Positions 56,556 through 64,000 of a stretch of DNA of 64,000 nucleotides are shown here, piece after piece (position 1 is the stretch's first letter; the number at the start of each line of letters is the position of its first letter). The position numbers and the translations under genes were made by a program. The notes under the pieces are model-generated. The model did not search any database. It saw only the letters and a list, made by a program, of their open reading frames with translations, and was not told the origin of the DNA. The stretch comes from Pseudomonas gregormendelii (lineage in GTDB: Bacteria; Pseudomonadota; Gammaproteobacteria; Pseudomonadales; Pseudomonadaceae). The stretch lies in NCBI RefSeq assembly GCF_017114825.1, contig NZ_JADEVO010000008.1, positions 62,001-126,000 on the forward strand, in the 5' to 3' direction.

Positions 56556-57794
56556 ATGATCGAGAGCCCGGGCCTCACGGGAGCCGCCGCTGCGCTTGGA
56601 ATTGGCCTGCTCATCGGTCTTGAGCGCGAGCGGCACAAAGGCGAGGGGCAAAGCCGTGCCTGCGCCGGGTTGCGCACTTTCGCGATTACCGCGCTGCTGG
56701 GCTATGGGGCGATGCAGGTGGCTGGCGGCCTGCTGGTCGCGGCCCTGGCGATCACCCTTGGGGGGCTGGTGACGGTCGCCTACTGGCGCAGCTTAAGCGA
56801 CGACCCGGGGGTGACCAGTGAAGTGGCCTTGCTCACCGTCTTGGTACTGGGGGCCCTCTGCAGCAGTCAGCCACAACTGGCGGTGACCATGGCGGTGGTG
56901 ATGGCCGGATTGCTGGCGTACCGCGAGAAGTTGCACCACTTCGCCCGCAGCCAGTTAACCGATGGCGAAATGCGCGACGCACTGGTCCTGCTGACGGCCG
57001 CCCTGGTGGTGCTGCCGCTGGCGCCTGATCGCTATATCGGTCCGTATGGGGCGATCAACCTGCGTACCATTTGTACCCTGACCGTCCTGCTGATGGTGGT
57101 TGGGGCAGTGGGGCATGTCGCGGTTCGTGCCTTGGGCACCCGCTATGGCTATGCGATCAGCGCCATTGCCTCCGGATTCGCGTCCAGTACTGTGACAATC
57201 GCCGCGATGGGCCATATCGCCGCCAGGGAGCCGGTCAACGTCAAGCTCCTGAGCGCCGCCGCGATCTGGTCCAACCTCGCGACCTTCGTTCAAGCGGGCC
57301 TGATCCTGGGTGCGGTCGACACCGGTCTGCTGCGGCCGGTTTTCGGTCCACTGGTATGCGGCGCGCTTGCTACCGCCCTGTATGGCCTGTGCCTGATGTT
57401 TCCGAAAACCGCGACGAACGCCAGCCAGCCGATCAAGGTCGGCGGTGCGTTCAATCTCAAGCTGGCGCTGGTGGTGACCCTGACCGTGACCGGCATCACT
57501 TTCCTGTCCTCGGTGATGCTCAGGTACTACGGGGAAGCGGGGGTGATGGTGACGGCGACCTTCACCGGTTTCGCCGATGCCCATGCTTCGACGGCGTCGA
57601 TTGCCTCCCTGGCCAAATCGGGTCAGTTGCCATTCGACGCCATTGCCGTGCCTGTACTGATCGCCATCAGCAGTAATTCGCTGAGCAAATGCGCGGTGGC
57701 GTGGGTCAGTGGTGGAAGCCGGTTCGCCCTTTACGTAATTCCGGGTCAGGTCCTGCTCACACTGGCTATGTGGGCTGGGATCTGGTTGCTCTGA
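56556..57794 (+). CDS. MgtC/SapB family membrane protein with DUF4010
   Basis: This 412-residue protein has an N-terminal MgtC-like domain (GIGLLIGLERERHKG, ACAGLRTFAITALLGYGA) fused to a larger DUF4010 domain (IASGFASSTVTIAAMG and GFADAHASTASIASLA). About 11-12 membrane helices are expected. The role of such fusions is not established; magnesium homeostasis is a guess by family name. It begins 37 bases after the alcohol dehydrogenase stop and may be co-transcribed. Confidence 0.88.
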   Translation: MIESPGLTGAAAALGIGLLIGLERERHKGEGQSRACAGLRTFAITALLGYGAMQVAGGLLVAALAITLGGLVTVAYWRSLSDDPGVTSEVALLTVLVLGALCSSQPQLAVTMAVVMAGLLAYREKLHHFARSQLTDGEMRDALVLLTAALVVLPLAPDRYIGPYGAINLRTICTLTVLLMVVGAVGHVAVRALGTRYGYAISAIASGFASSTVTIAAMGHIAAREPVNVKLLSAAAIWSNLATFVQAGLILGAVDTGLLRPVFGPLVCGALATALYGLCLMFPKTATNASQPIKVGGAFNLKLALVVTLTVTGITFLSSVMLRYYGEAGVMVTATFTGFADAHASTASIASLAKSGQLPFDAIAVPVLIAISSNSLSKCAVAWVSGGSRFALYVIPGQVLLTLAMWAGIWLL

Positions 57795-57890
57795 ATGAGG
57801 CCTCTACGCAAGCTGATAGAGATCAAGTCGCCCTTCACATAACCCATCAATCCTGATCAACCGTTGGCCGAAAGATCGCGGGGCGACGGT

Positions 57891-58208
57891 TCACAGTTGC
57901 AGACGATGAATGACCTGGTGGCGGTCATCAGGGTCAGTGTAAGTTTCAAACCCAAGCGATCTGGCGAGGTCACGCATGGGCGCGTTGCTGGCGGAATCGA
58001 CCGAATACATCTGCCGGTAACCGTTGTGGCGCGCCGCCTTGATCAAATGTTCCATCAGCAGTGTACCCAGTCCCAGGTGATTCCATTCATCGGCGACCGT
58101 AATGGCGGATTCACATTGCTGTTCACCCGTGGCCGCATAACGACTGACGCCCACCTCAATCAATTGTCCGTTGTCGTGCACCAGGGCGATGAAGGCCAGG
58201 CGCCCTCG
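57891..58208 (-). pseudogene. GNAT acetyltransferase, C-terminal remnant
   Basis: About 105 residues match the C-terminal two-thirds of a GNAT domain (LAFIALVHDNGQLIEVGVSRY, the acetyl-CoA loop HLGLGTLLMEHLI, then YSVDSASNAPMRDLARSLGFE). Upstream the frame loses resemblance and reaches a stop at ~58274 without an ATG; the only start is a GTG at 58181 inside a core strand. I read it as a 5'-truncated gene. The family often occurs as the C-terminal domain of protein-lysine acetyltransferases. Confidence 0.65.
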
Positions 58209-58309
58209 ATTTCTGCACCTGACAGGCCAAGCGGAGTCAAGCCGTTGCCCTGGCTGGACCAGGTCAGCGGTTCAGTAGTGCTGAAGGTTGGAATGATTGC
58301 CGTCAGACA

Positions 58310-58864
58310 CTAGCGCACAAAGCGCTTGGGCAGGATCCGGGTCAGGGTGTTATCGCGCATCCAGTAATGGTGGAAAATCCCGGCGCAGGCGTGCACGCCA
58401 ATCAGCCAGTACCCGGCGTTACCCAGCCATTCATGCCATTCTTTGAATTGCTTCGCCAAATCAGGATCGAGTGCGATAGGCGAGGGCAGGGTAAAAGCAA
58501 AGTACGGTATTGGTTTACCGGCGGCACTGAGCATCAGCCAGGCGAGCAGGGGCGTGACGATCATCAGCACATAGAGCGCCAGGTGGGTGAGGTGGGCCAG
58601 CGCAGTCTGCCACGCGGGGGGGCGAGGCGTGATGGGCGGACGTTTTTGTAAACGACCGAGTAAGCGCACCCACACCAAGGAAAAAATCGCCAGTCCAAAA
58701 AGCGCATGGGTACCCAGTAGTGGTCCTCTCAACGGGTGCTGGCGCGGCAGCCAGCCCCTGATCTCGATACAGGCATAGACCCCGACAAACAGCCCGAGCA
58801 TCAGCCAGTGCAAGGTGATCGAGAGTTTTGCGTAGCGGTTGTGAGCGAGTAAATCGCGAGTCAT
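58310..58864 (-). CDS. Cytochrome b561
   Basis: This 184-residue protein is a diheme b-type cytochrome of the YodB/CybB family with four membrane helices. Candidate heme-ligand histidines are seen in ITLHWLML, GTHALFGL, LTHLALYV and GVHACAGIFHHYW. It passes electrons from ubiquinol in the inner membrane. It is transcribed divergently from the operon at 59069, sharing a 204-base regulatory region. Confidence 0.93.
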   Translation of the reverse strand: MTRDLLAHNRYAKLSITLHWLMLGLFVGVYACIEIRGWLPRQHPLRGPLLGTHALFGLAIFSLVWVRLLGRLQKRPPITPRPPAWQTALAHLTHLALYVLMIVTPLLAWLMLSAAGKPIPYFAFTLPSPIALDPDLAKQFKEWHEWLGNAGYWLIGVHACAGIFHHYWMRDNTLTRILPKRFVR

Positions 58865-58961
58865 AACAGGCCTCTTGGACGTTGGTGTGGCTGCACAATC
58901 ATTTGCGCGGTCCGGTTTCGTTCGGTAAGCGAACCGAATGACGCCAGCCTGCCTATCCAGT

Positions 58962-58978
58962 CTTAAGGCAATCTGAAG
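58962..58978. promoter_or_regulatory. PmrA/QseB-like box 1
   Basis: CTTAAG-GCAAT-CTGAAG fits the direct-repeat pattern YTTAAK-N5-YTTAAK used by PmrA/QseB-type regulators, with one deviation. It lies 90-107 bases before the first gene of the operon, whose last visible genes encode such a regulator. Confidence 0.55.
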
Positions 58979-59004
58979 ACTGCCCCTGCCGATCTTTTGG
59001 CCAC

Positions 59005-59021
59005 CTTCAGACTCCGTTAAG
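59005..59021. promoter_or_regulatory. PmrA/QseB-like box 2, opposite orientation
   Basis: CTTCAG-ACTCC-GTTAAG reads on the other strand as CTTAAC-GGAGT-CTGAAG, matching box 1 at 12 of 17 positions. The two boxes face each other, with centres 43 bases (four helical turns) apart. Confidence 0.5.
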
Positions 59022-59068
59022 AAATGCCTCGGATACTTCTCCCACACTTTCCCGGGAGGCGTCTTCCA

Positions 59069-59746
59069 ATGCCCGATATTGACTGGAACATCGCTCTGCC
59101 CCTGCATTTCGGCCAAGCCGAAACCCCGCAGCTGAGTCTGGCCCGCGCTCTGCCGGACGAGCCCCTGCGCCCCGTCCTGGAAGCCTTTATCCAGAAACGC
59201 TTCCGCAGGGCCCACGGCGCGGACATCCGTCACTTCATGCCGGAGCTGTTCGGCATGAACAACGCCTCAGGTGAACTGTGTGCAGTGGCCGGCGTGCGCC
59301 TGGCGAGCCGTGAACCGCTGTTTCTGGAACGCTACCTGGACGAGCCGGTCGACCCGCTGATCAGTGCCGCTGCCGACTGTGAAGTCGCCCGCAGGGGCAT
59401 CGTTGAAGTGGGCAACCTGGCCGCCAGCGACACTGGCAGTGCACGCATGAGCATCATCGCCATTACCTATCTGCTGGCCATGGGCGGCCTGGAATGGGTG
59501 GCGTTCACCGGCAACATCGGCCTGGTGAACAGCTTTCACCGTCTGGGCTTGAAGCCCGTGACCCTTTGCGCCGCCGATCCCGCGCGTTTGGGCGAGGACC
59601 GCCACAGCTGGGGCAGCTACTACGAGAGCAAACCCTGGGTGCACGTTGGCAACATCCGCGCCGGCTTCATTCATTTGCGCAACATAGGGATGTTCAGCCG
59701 ATTGGGGTTGCCAGCGTCCATCGAGGAATCCAGCCATGTCGCCTGA
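59069..59746 (+). CDS. Thermostable-hemolysin family protein (probable GNAT-like acyltransferase)
   Basis: This 225-residue protein matches the family named after the Vibrio thermostable hemolysin. There is no signal peptide. The core (residues ~104-165: CEVARRGIVEVGNLAAS, SIIAITYLLAMGGLEWVAFTG, VNSFHRLGLKPVTL) has the strand-helix pattern of GNAT and LuxI/FeeM-type acyl synthases, so I suspect an acyltransferase rather than a toxin. I start at 59069 (GGAGG nine bases upstream). It overlaps the ligase gene by 11 bases and heads a five-gene coupled operon. Confidence 0.85.
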   Translation: MPDIDWNIALPLHFGQAETPQLSLARALPDEPLRPVLEAFIQKRFRRAHGADIRHFMPELFGMNNASGELCAVAGVRLASREPLFLERYLDEPVDPLISAAADCEVARRGIVEVGNLAASDTGSARMSIIAITYLLAMGGLEWVAFTGNIGLVNSFHRLGLKPVTLCAADPARLGEDRHSWGSYYESKPWVHVGNIRAGFIHLRNIGMFSRLGLPASIEESSHVA

Positions 59747-61217
59747 AATCGAGCGTTTCAAACAGACCCTGCGCTCCCATGCCGAACGCAAGACCAATGC
59801 CATCGCTATTTGGGGGGATCACCTGAAGCTGGACTACGCGACGCTCTACGCGGAAGTGATGTACCGCCAGCAGCGTCTACGGGATGAAAACGTCCAGGTT
59901 GTTGCACTGGCCCTGGACAATGGTGTCGACGCCATGCTGTGGGACCTGGCCGTGTTGTTCGAAGGCTTGACCTGCCTGGCGTTGCCCCCTTTCTTCACGC
60001 CAGCTCAACGTAAACATTGTCTCAAGCAAAGCCAGGCTGCCCTGGTGATTGCCGAGCCGGCTCTGGAAGCGGAACTGCAAACGGGCGGCTACGAAAAGAA
60101 CGGTGAATTCTGGCGGCGCACTTTCAACGGCCCGAACCGAATGCCCGAGGGCACCGCCAAACTGACCTTCACCTCGGGCACCACCGGCACTCCCAAAGGC
60201 GTGTGCCTGAGTGCCGAAAGTATCCTGCGGGTCGCCCGCGAACTCGATCAGGCAAGCAAGCCCACTGATCCACAGCATCACCTTGCGCTTTTGCCACTGG
60301 CGATCCTGTTGGAAAACATCGGCTGCTATGCGGCGCTGTACGCCGGTGCGAAGCTGAGCCTGCCCAGCCAGAAAACCCTCGGTATCGAGGGGGCCAGCGG
60401 TGTGGATGTGCCGCGACTGCTCGGTTGCCTGGCCACCCGTGCGCCCGAGAGTGTGATTCTGGTGCCGCAGTTGCTGTTGTTATTGGTCAGCGCCGCCGAG
60501 CAAAAAGCCTTCAGCCCCTACTCGTTGCGTTTTGCCGCAGTGGGCGGCGCCCGGGTGAGTGAAGATTTGCTGCACCGGGCGCGACGGGCCGGTCTGCCGG
60601 TTTATGAAGGCTACGGGCTGTCGGAGTGCGCGTCGGTGGTGTGCCTGAACCGGCCAGAGGCACGTCGCGCCGGCAGCGTCGGGCGGCCTCTGCCCCACGT
60701 GGAGATCCGTCTGGCCGACGACGGCGAAGTGCTGATCAAGGGCTCGACCCTGCTGGGTTACCTCGGCCAGGCTGAGCACTGCGATGAGTGGTGGCCCAGC
60801 GGCGATCTCGGTGAATTCGACGCCGAGGGCTTTCTGTACCTCAAGGGACGCAAGAAACACCAGTTCGTCACCAGTTATGGCCGCAATGTGAACCCCGAAT
60901 GGGTCGAGTCCGAACTGACTCAACGCCGCGATATCGCCCAGGCCTTTGTCTACGGCGAGGCCATGCCGGGCAATCACGCGCTGCTTTGGCCTCATCGCCT
61001 CGATTGCACAGACGCGGAGTTGGCCGCCGCCGTGGCTCAGGCCAACGCGGCCTTGCCCAATTACGCCCAGGTTCACCACTGGACCCGTCTCGCTCAACCG
61101 TTCACCTCCGCCAACGGCTTGCTGACTGCCAATGGCCGACCACGCCGGGACGCCATCGTCGAGCAGTACCGCGCGCAACTGACTAACGCTTTTTTTTCAG
61201 AGGAATCTGCGTCATGA
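59736..61217 (+). CDS. AMP-dependent acyl ligase with altered A10 lysine
   Basis: This 493-residue ANL-superfamily enzyme has the P-loop TSGTTGTPKG (146-155), EGYGLSE (291-297), SGDLG and the hinge GRKKHQFVTSYGRNVNP (371-387). In motif A10 the usual lysine (SGK) is Arg468 in TANGRPRR (464-471), which may weaken adenylation or reflect another substrate. It most likely activates a fatty or aromatic acid for the operon's other enzymes. Overlaps with both neighbours (11 and 4 bases) indicate strict co-translation. Confidence 0.9.
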   Translation: MSPEIERFKQTLRSHAERKTNAIAIWGDHLKLDYATLYAEVMYRQQRLRDENVQVVALALDNGVDAMLWDLAVLFEGLTCLALPPFFTPAQRKHCLKQSQAALVIAEPALEAELQTGGYEKNGEFWRRTFNGPNRMPEGTAKLTFTSGTTGTPKGVCLSAESILRVARELDQASKPTDPQHHLALLPLAILLENIGCYAALYAGAKLSLPSQKTLGIEGASGVDVPRLLGCLATRAPESVILVPQLLLLLVSAAEQKAFSPYSLRFAAVGGARVSEDLLHRARRAGLPVYEGYGLSECASVVCLNRPEARRAGSVGRPLPHVEIRLADDGEVLIKGSTLLGYLGQAEHCDEWWPSGDLGEFDAEGFLYLKGRKKHQFVTSYGRNVNPEWVESELTQRRDIAQAFVYGEAMPGNHALLWPHRLDCTDAELAAAVAQANAALPNYAQVHHWTRLAQPFTSANGLLTANGRPRRDAIVEQYRAQLTNAFFSEESAS

Positions 61218-61888
61218 GTTTTTTCGACAACCTGCAAGAAGCCACTCAACACGAACGCCACGCGCTGTTCAACCTGCCGGTCATTCGCGATGCTCTGGAG
61301 GGCAAGGTCAGCCTGGAGAGCTACCGGGCCTTCCTGGCGCAAGCCTATTACCACGTGCGCCATACCGTGCCGTTGATGATGGCCTGCGGTGCACGCCTGC
61401 CGTCGCGTCTGGAATGGCTGCGCAAAGCAGTGTGCGAGTACATCGAAGACGAATACGGCCACGAACAGTGGATCCTCAACGATATCGAAGCCTGCGGTGG
61501 CGACAAGGCGGCGGTGCGCGACGGTCGTCCCTCCTTGCCGATCGAATTGATGGTCAGCTACCTCTACGACCTGATTGCCCGGGGCAATCCGGTGGGCCTG
61601 TTTGGCATGGTCAATGTGCTGGAAGGCACCAGTATCGCCCTGGCCACCCACGCCGCCGAGAGCATCCGCGAACGCCTGGACTTGCCGCAAAGCGCGTTCA
61701 GTTACCTCAGCTCCCATGGCTCGCTGGATATCGAGCACATGCAGACGTATCGCCGCTTGATGAACACCCTTGATGATCCGTCTGACCAGGCTGCCGTGAT
61801 TCATGCCTCCAAAGTGGTGTACGCGCTGTACACCGATATGTTCCGCGGCTTGCCGCGCGACGGGGAGACCCCCCATGCGCCTGTCTGA
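61214..61888 (+). CDS. Heme-oxygenase-like diiron protein (HDO/TenA-like)
   Basis: This 224-residue all-helical protein belongs to the iron-containing redox / Haem_oxygenase_2 group. Candidate metal ligands cluster in CEYIEDEYGHEQW (residues 74-86), E137 in NVLEGTS, and HGSLDIEHMQTY (168-179), the spacing of heme-oxygenase-like diiron oxidases such as UndA, SznF and CADD. It is too short and lacks the cysteine expected of a thiaminase TenA. It may oxidise or decarboxylate the activated acyl or amino substrate. Its ATG overlaps the ligase stop (ATGA), and its end overlaps the SDR gene by 14 bases. Confidence 0.85.
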   Translation: MSFFDNLQEATQHERHALFNLPVIRDALEGKVSLESYRAFLAQAYYHVRHTVPLMMACGARLPSRLEWLRKAVCEYIEDEYGHEQWILNDIEACGGDKAAVRDGRPSLPIELMVSYLYDLIARGNPVGLFGMVNVLEGTSIALATHAAESIRERLDLPQSAFSYLSSHGSLDIEHMQTYRRLMNTLDDPSDQAAVIHASKVVYALYTDMFRGLPRDGETPHAPV

Positions 61889-62684
61889 AGCCCGCGTGGT
61901 GCTGACCGGCGCCAGTGGCGGCATCGGCCTGGCAATCGCCACGGCCCTGTGCGCCAGTGGCGCCAGGGTATTGGCCGTGGCTCGGCACCGGGAACCGCTG
62001 GTGCCTTTACTGGAACGCTACCCACAGCAGTTGTCCTGGGTCGGCGCCGACCTGACGTTCCTCACCGACCGCCGTAAAGTACTGGCCGCCGCCGAAGGCA
62101 TCGGGGGTCTGAACCTGCTGATCAACGCCGCCGGGATCAATCACTTCGCCATGCTTGAACAGCTCGATGACAGCGACATCAACGCCATGCTGGCGGTGAA
62201 CGTCAGCGCGCCGATCTGCCTCACCAGGTTGCTGCTGCCGCTGCTCAAGCAGGCTGAAAGCGCCATGGTGGTGAACGTCGGCTCGACCTATGGCTCGATC
62301 GGTTACCCCGGCTACGCCAGCTATTGCGCCACCAAGTTTGCCCTGCGGGGGTTTTCCGAAGCCCTGCGTCGTGAGCTCGCCGACACCCGGGTCGGGGTGT
62401 TGTACGTCGCACCACGGGCCACCCGCACCAGCATGAACAGCGCGGCAGCGCAGGCGTTGAATGATGCCCTCAAATCCAACGTCGATGATCCGCAAAAAGT
62501 TGCCTCGGCGGTGATGCACGCCATTGCCGGTGATCACCGTGACCTGTACCTGGGCTGGCCGGAACGCTTCTTCGTGGGCCTGAACAGCCTGTTGCCCAAC
62601 CTGGTGGATCGCGGCCTGCGCAAGCAGCTGCCACTGATCCGTCGTCTGAGTCAGAAGCCTGATAACGAGAACCTCAAGCCATGA
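61875..62684 (+). CDS. SDR-family oxidoreductase
   Basis: This 269-residue short-chain dehydrogenase has TGASGGIG (11-18), NAAG (84-87), catalytic Ser137, Tyr150 and Lys154 (YCATK), and a C-terminal extension (WPERFFVGLNSLLPNLVD) suggesting a membrane-facing or lipid substrate, as in DltE/SadH-like SDRs. It probably reduces or oxidises a carbonyl or hydroxyl in the product of this operon. Its start lies inside the preceding gene, and its stop overlaps the TPR gene start (ATGA). Confidence 0.92.
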   Translation: MRLSEARVVLTGASGGIGLAIATALCASGARVLAVARHREPLVPLLERYPQQLSWVGADLTFLTDRRKVLAAAEGIGGLNLLINAAGINHFAMLEQLDDSDINAMLAVNVSAPICLTRLLLPLLKQAESAMVVNVGSTYGSIGYPGYASYCATKFALRGFSEALRRELADTRVGVLYVAPRATRTSMNSAAAQALNDALKSNVDDPQKVASAVMHAIAGDHRDLYLGWPERFFVGLNSLLPNLVDRGLRKQLPLIRRLSQKPDNENLKP

Positions 62685-63325
62685 AAAAAATCTTCGCCTG
62701 CCTGCTGATGGGCGCCTTGAGCGCAAACGCCTGGGCGCTTGATGCCGCCGATCAACAACGTCTCAGTGGCATCCAGCAAAGCTGGGCACACATTCAATAT
62801 GAAATGCCCGCCGATCAACGTACCGCCGCTTTTGAAAAGCTGGCCGGCCAGGCGTCGGCGTTCACGCACGACCGCCAGTCCGTGGCCGAAGCCTGGATCT
62901 GGTCCGGAATCGTCACCAGCAGTTGGGCCGGTGCCCAGGGCGGGCTCGGAGCATTGAGCAAGGTCAAGGATGCAAAAGTCGATCTGGAGAAAGCCCTGGC
63001 CCTGGACCCCAAAGCCTTGCAAGGCTCGGCCTACACCAGCCTCGGCGCACTGTACGACCGTGTGCCAGGCTGGCCGATCGGTTTCGGTGACGCTGACAAG
63101 GCCGATCAGTTGCTCAAGCAGGCCTTGCAACTGAACCCTGACGGCATCGATAGTCTGTACTTCTGGGGCGATCACCTCTACCGTCAAAAACGCTACAGCG
63201 AAGCCCGGGGTGCGCTGCAAAAAGCCCTGCAGGCTGCCCCAAGGCCAGGACGGGAACTGGCCGACGCCGGACGGCGCAAAGAGATCGAAGCGCTGCTGGT
63301 GGACGTGAACAAGAAAATAGACTGA
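62681..63325 (+). CDS. Exported TPR-containing protein
   Basis: This 214-residue protein has a signal peptide (FACLLMGALSANAWA) and TPR-like helices (AKVDLEKALALDPKALQGSAYTSLG, ADQLLKQALQLNPDGIDSLYFWG, ARGALQKALQAAP). It should act in the periplasm as a protein-protein adaptor, perhaps in export or sensing linked to the operon. No enzymatic motif is seen. It starts on the SDR stop (ATGA). Confidence 0.88.
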   Translation: MKKIFACLLMGALSANAWALDAADQQRLSGIQQSWAHIQYEMPADQRTAAFEKLAGQASAFTHDRQSVAEAWIWSGIVTSSWAGAQGGLGALSKVKDAKVDLEKALALDPKALQGSAYTSLGALYDRVPGWPIGFGDADKADQLLKQALQLNPDGIDSLYFWGDHLYRQKRYSEARGALQKALQAAPRPGRELADAGRRKEIEALLVDVNKKID

Positions 63326-63336
63326 CAGGAGTCCGT

Positions 63337-63999
63337 GTGCGCTTATTACTGATTGAGGATGACGTGGCGCTGGGTGAAGGCATTCATCAGGCCCTCGGCC
63401 GCGAAGGGTACACCGTGGACTGGTTGCAGGACGGTAGCAGTGCCTTGCACGCGCTACTCAGCGAATCCTTCGACCTGGCGGTGCTCGACCTCGGCCTGCC
63501 ACGCATGGACGGGCTGGAAGTGCTGCGCCGCCTGCGTGACAGCGGCTCCAACCTGCCGGTGTTGATTCTTACGGCGCGGGACGCCACCGAAGACCGTATC
63601 GCCGGGCTGGATGCCGGTGCCGACGATTACCTGATCAAGCCCTTCGATCTGGCCGAACTCAAGGCGCGTCTGCGGGCCTTGCTGCGGCGCAGCGCCGGGC
63701 GTGCGCAGATGCTCATCGAACACGCTGGCATCAGCCTTAATCCGGGCACGCAGCAAGTCAGCTATATGGGTGAACCGGTGGCACTGACGCCCAAGGAGTA
63801 TCAACTGCTCCACGAACTTCTGTCGCCACCGGGCCGGGTCATGACCCGCGATCACCTGATGCAGTTGCTCTACGGCTGGAACGAAGAGGCCGAAAGCAAC
63901 ACCCTGGAAGTGCACATTCATCACCTGCGCAAAAAGTTCTCCACTGACCTGATCCGTACCATTCGCGGAGTTGGTTACCTGGTGGAGGAACGTCGATGA
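63337..63999 (+). CDS. OmpR-family response regulator (QseB/PmrA-like)
   Basis: This 220-residue regulator has a receiver domain with acidic pocket IEDD (6-9), phospho-acceptor Asp51 (VLDLGLPRMDG) and KPFDLAEL, and a winged-helix domain with LTPKEYQLL and SNTLEVHIHHLRKKF, characteristic of the QseB/PmrA/TctD branch. The GTG start has AGGAG five bases upstream. It lies 11 bases after the TPR gene, so it is part of the operon and may bind the PmrA-like boxes upstream of it. Confidence 0.93.
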   Translation: MRLLLIEDDVALGEGIHQALGREGYTVDWLQDGSSALHALLSESFDLAVLDLGLPRMDGLEVLRRLRDSGSNLPVLILTARDATEDRIAGLDAGADDYLIKPFDLAELKARLRALLRRSAGRAQMLIEHAGISLNPGTQQVSYMGEPVALTPKEYQLLHELLSPPGRVMTRDHLMQLLYGWNEEAESNTLEVHIHHLRKKFSTDLIRTIRGVGYLVEERR

Positions 64000-64000
64000 C
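63996..64000 (+). CDS. Start of the next gene, presumably the partner sensor kinase
   Basis: An ATG at 63996 overlaps the TGA of the response-regulator gene (ATGA), the usual arrangement for a partner histidine kinase. Only five bases lie inside the window, so the product is inferred from context. Confidence 0.4.

Noticed and set aside
59069..59746. A secreted hemolysin toxin, as the family name suggests
   Set aside because: No signal peptide or pore-forming features are visible, and the neighbours are metabolic enzymes. The core looks like an acyltransferase fold.
61214..61888. TenA thiaminase or a TenA-type regulator
   Set aside because: The catalytic cysteine and thiamin-binding pattern are not evident, whereas Glu/His clusters of diiron HDO proteins are.

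Overview
The window looks like a chromosomal segment of a fluorescens-group Pseudomonas. This rests on the high GC content, the PA2151-PA2165-like glycogen/trehalose island, an MvaT/MvaU-type nucleoid protein, an OprD-type porin, REP-like hairpins of Pseudomonas style, and many protein families typical of the genus. I see no rRNA, tRNA, insertion sequence, prophage or CRISPR array.

Region by region. (1) 1-24.7 kb is an alpha-glucan/trehalose island. Forward strand: a trehalose synthase-maltokinase fusion (5' end outside the window) and glgB. Reverse strand: one long, mostly overlapping run glgA-treZ-malQ-treY-DUF2934-glgX that continues into an acyl-CoA dehydrogenase-like gene, a PIG-L deacetylase, a NodS-like methyltransferase, a second and altered PIG-L, and an endonuclease/exonuclease/phosphatase-family protein. 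Two related autotransporter genes sit between glgB and that run. Together these genes can make glycogen, debranch it, convert it to trehalose (TreY/TreZ), and recycle trehalose through maltose-1-phosphate (TreS-Mak, presumably GlgE upstream). (2) 25-29 kb holds a dienoyl-CoA isomerase-like crotonase, nudC, a TSUP permease and a MalY/PatB aminotransferase. (3) 29-35.3 kb is a short-chain polyhydroxyalkanoate locus: class I phaC, an AraC regulator, a DUF3141 alpha/beta-hydrolase, a phasin and phaR. A repeated dyad (TTGTGC-RCT-GCACAA type) lies at phaC, in DUF3141 and at the phasin, and is a good candidate for the PhaR operator. (4) 35.4-45.6 kb holds an OprD porin, a large acyl-CoA dehydrogenase, actP-yjcH acetate uptake, an AMP-forming acyl-CoA synthetase and a divergent soluble two-component system. 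(5) 45.6-58.9 kb is mixed: an AI-2E-family permease, a GT2 glycosyltransferase, a ZIP transporter, small hypothetical proteins, the MvaT-like protein, a TetR-proC-like pair, and a deletion scar near 53.41 kb joining two genes that have both lost their 5' ends. It continues with a TbADH-like alcohol dehydrogenase, an MgtC/DUF4010 protein, a GNAT remnant and a cytochrome b561.

(6) 59-64 kb is the most interesting part: a tightly overlapping operon encoding a thermostable-hemolysin-family protein, an AMP-dependent ligase whose usual A10 lysine is arginine, a heme-oxygenase-like diiron protein, an SDR, a secreted TPR protein and an OmpR-family regulator, with the next gene (presumably its kinase) starting at the window edge. 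Its upstream region carries two oppositely oriented PmrA/QseB-like boxes. I read this as an uncharacterised small-molecule (probably fatty-acyl-derived) biosynthetic operon with its own two-component control. That reading is inference.

Protein assignments come from reading motifs and overall resemblance. No database search was run.
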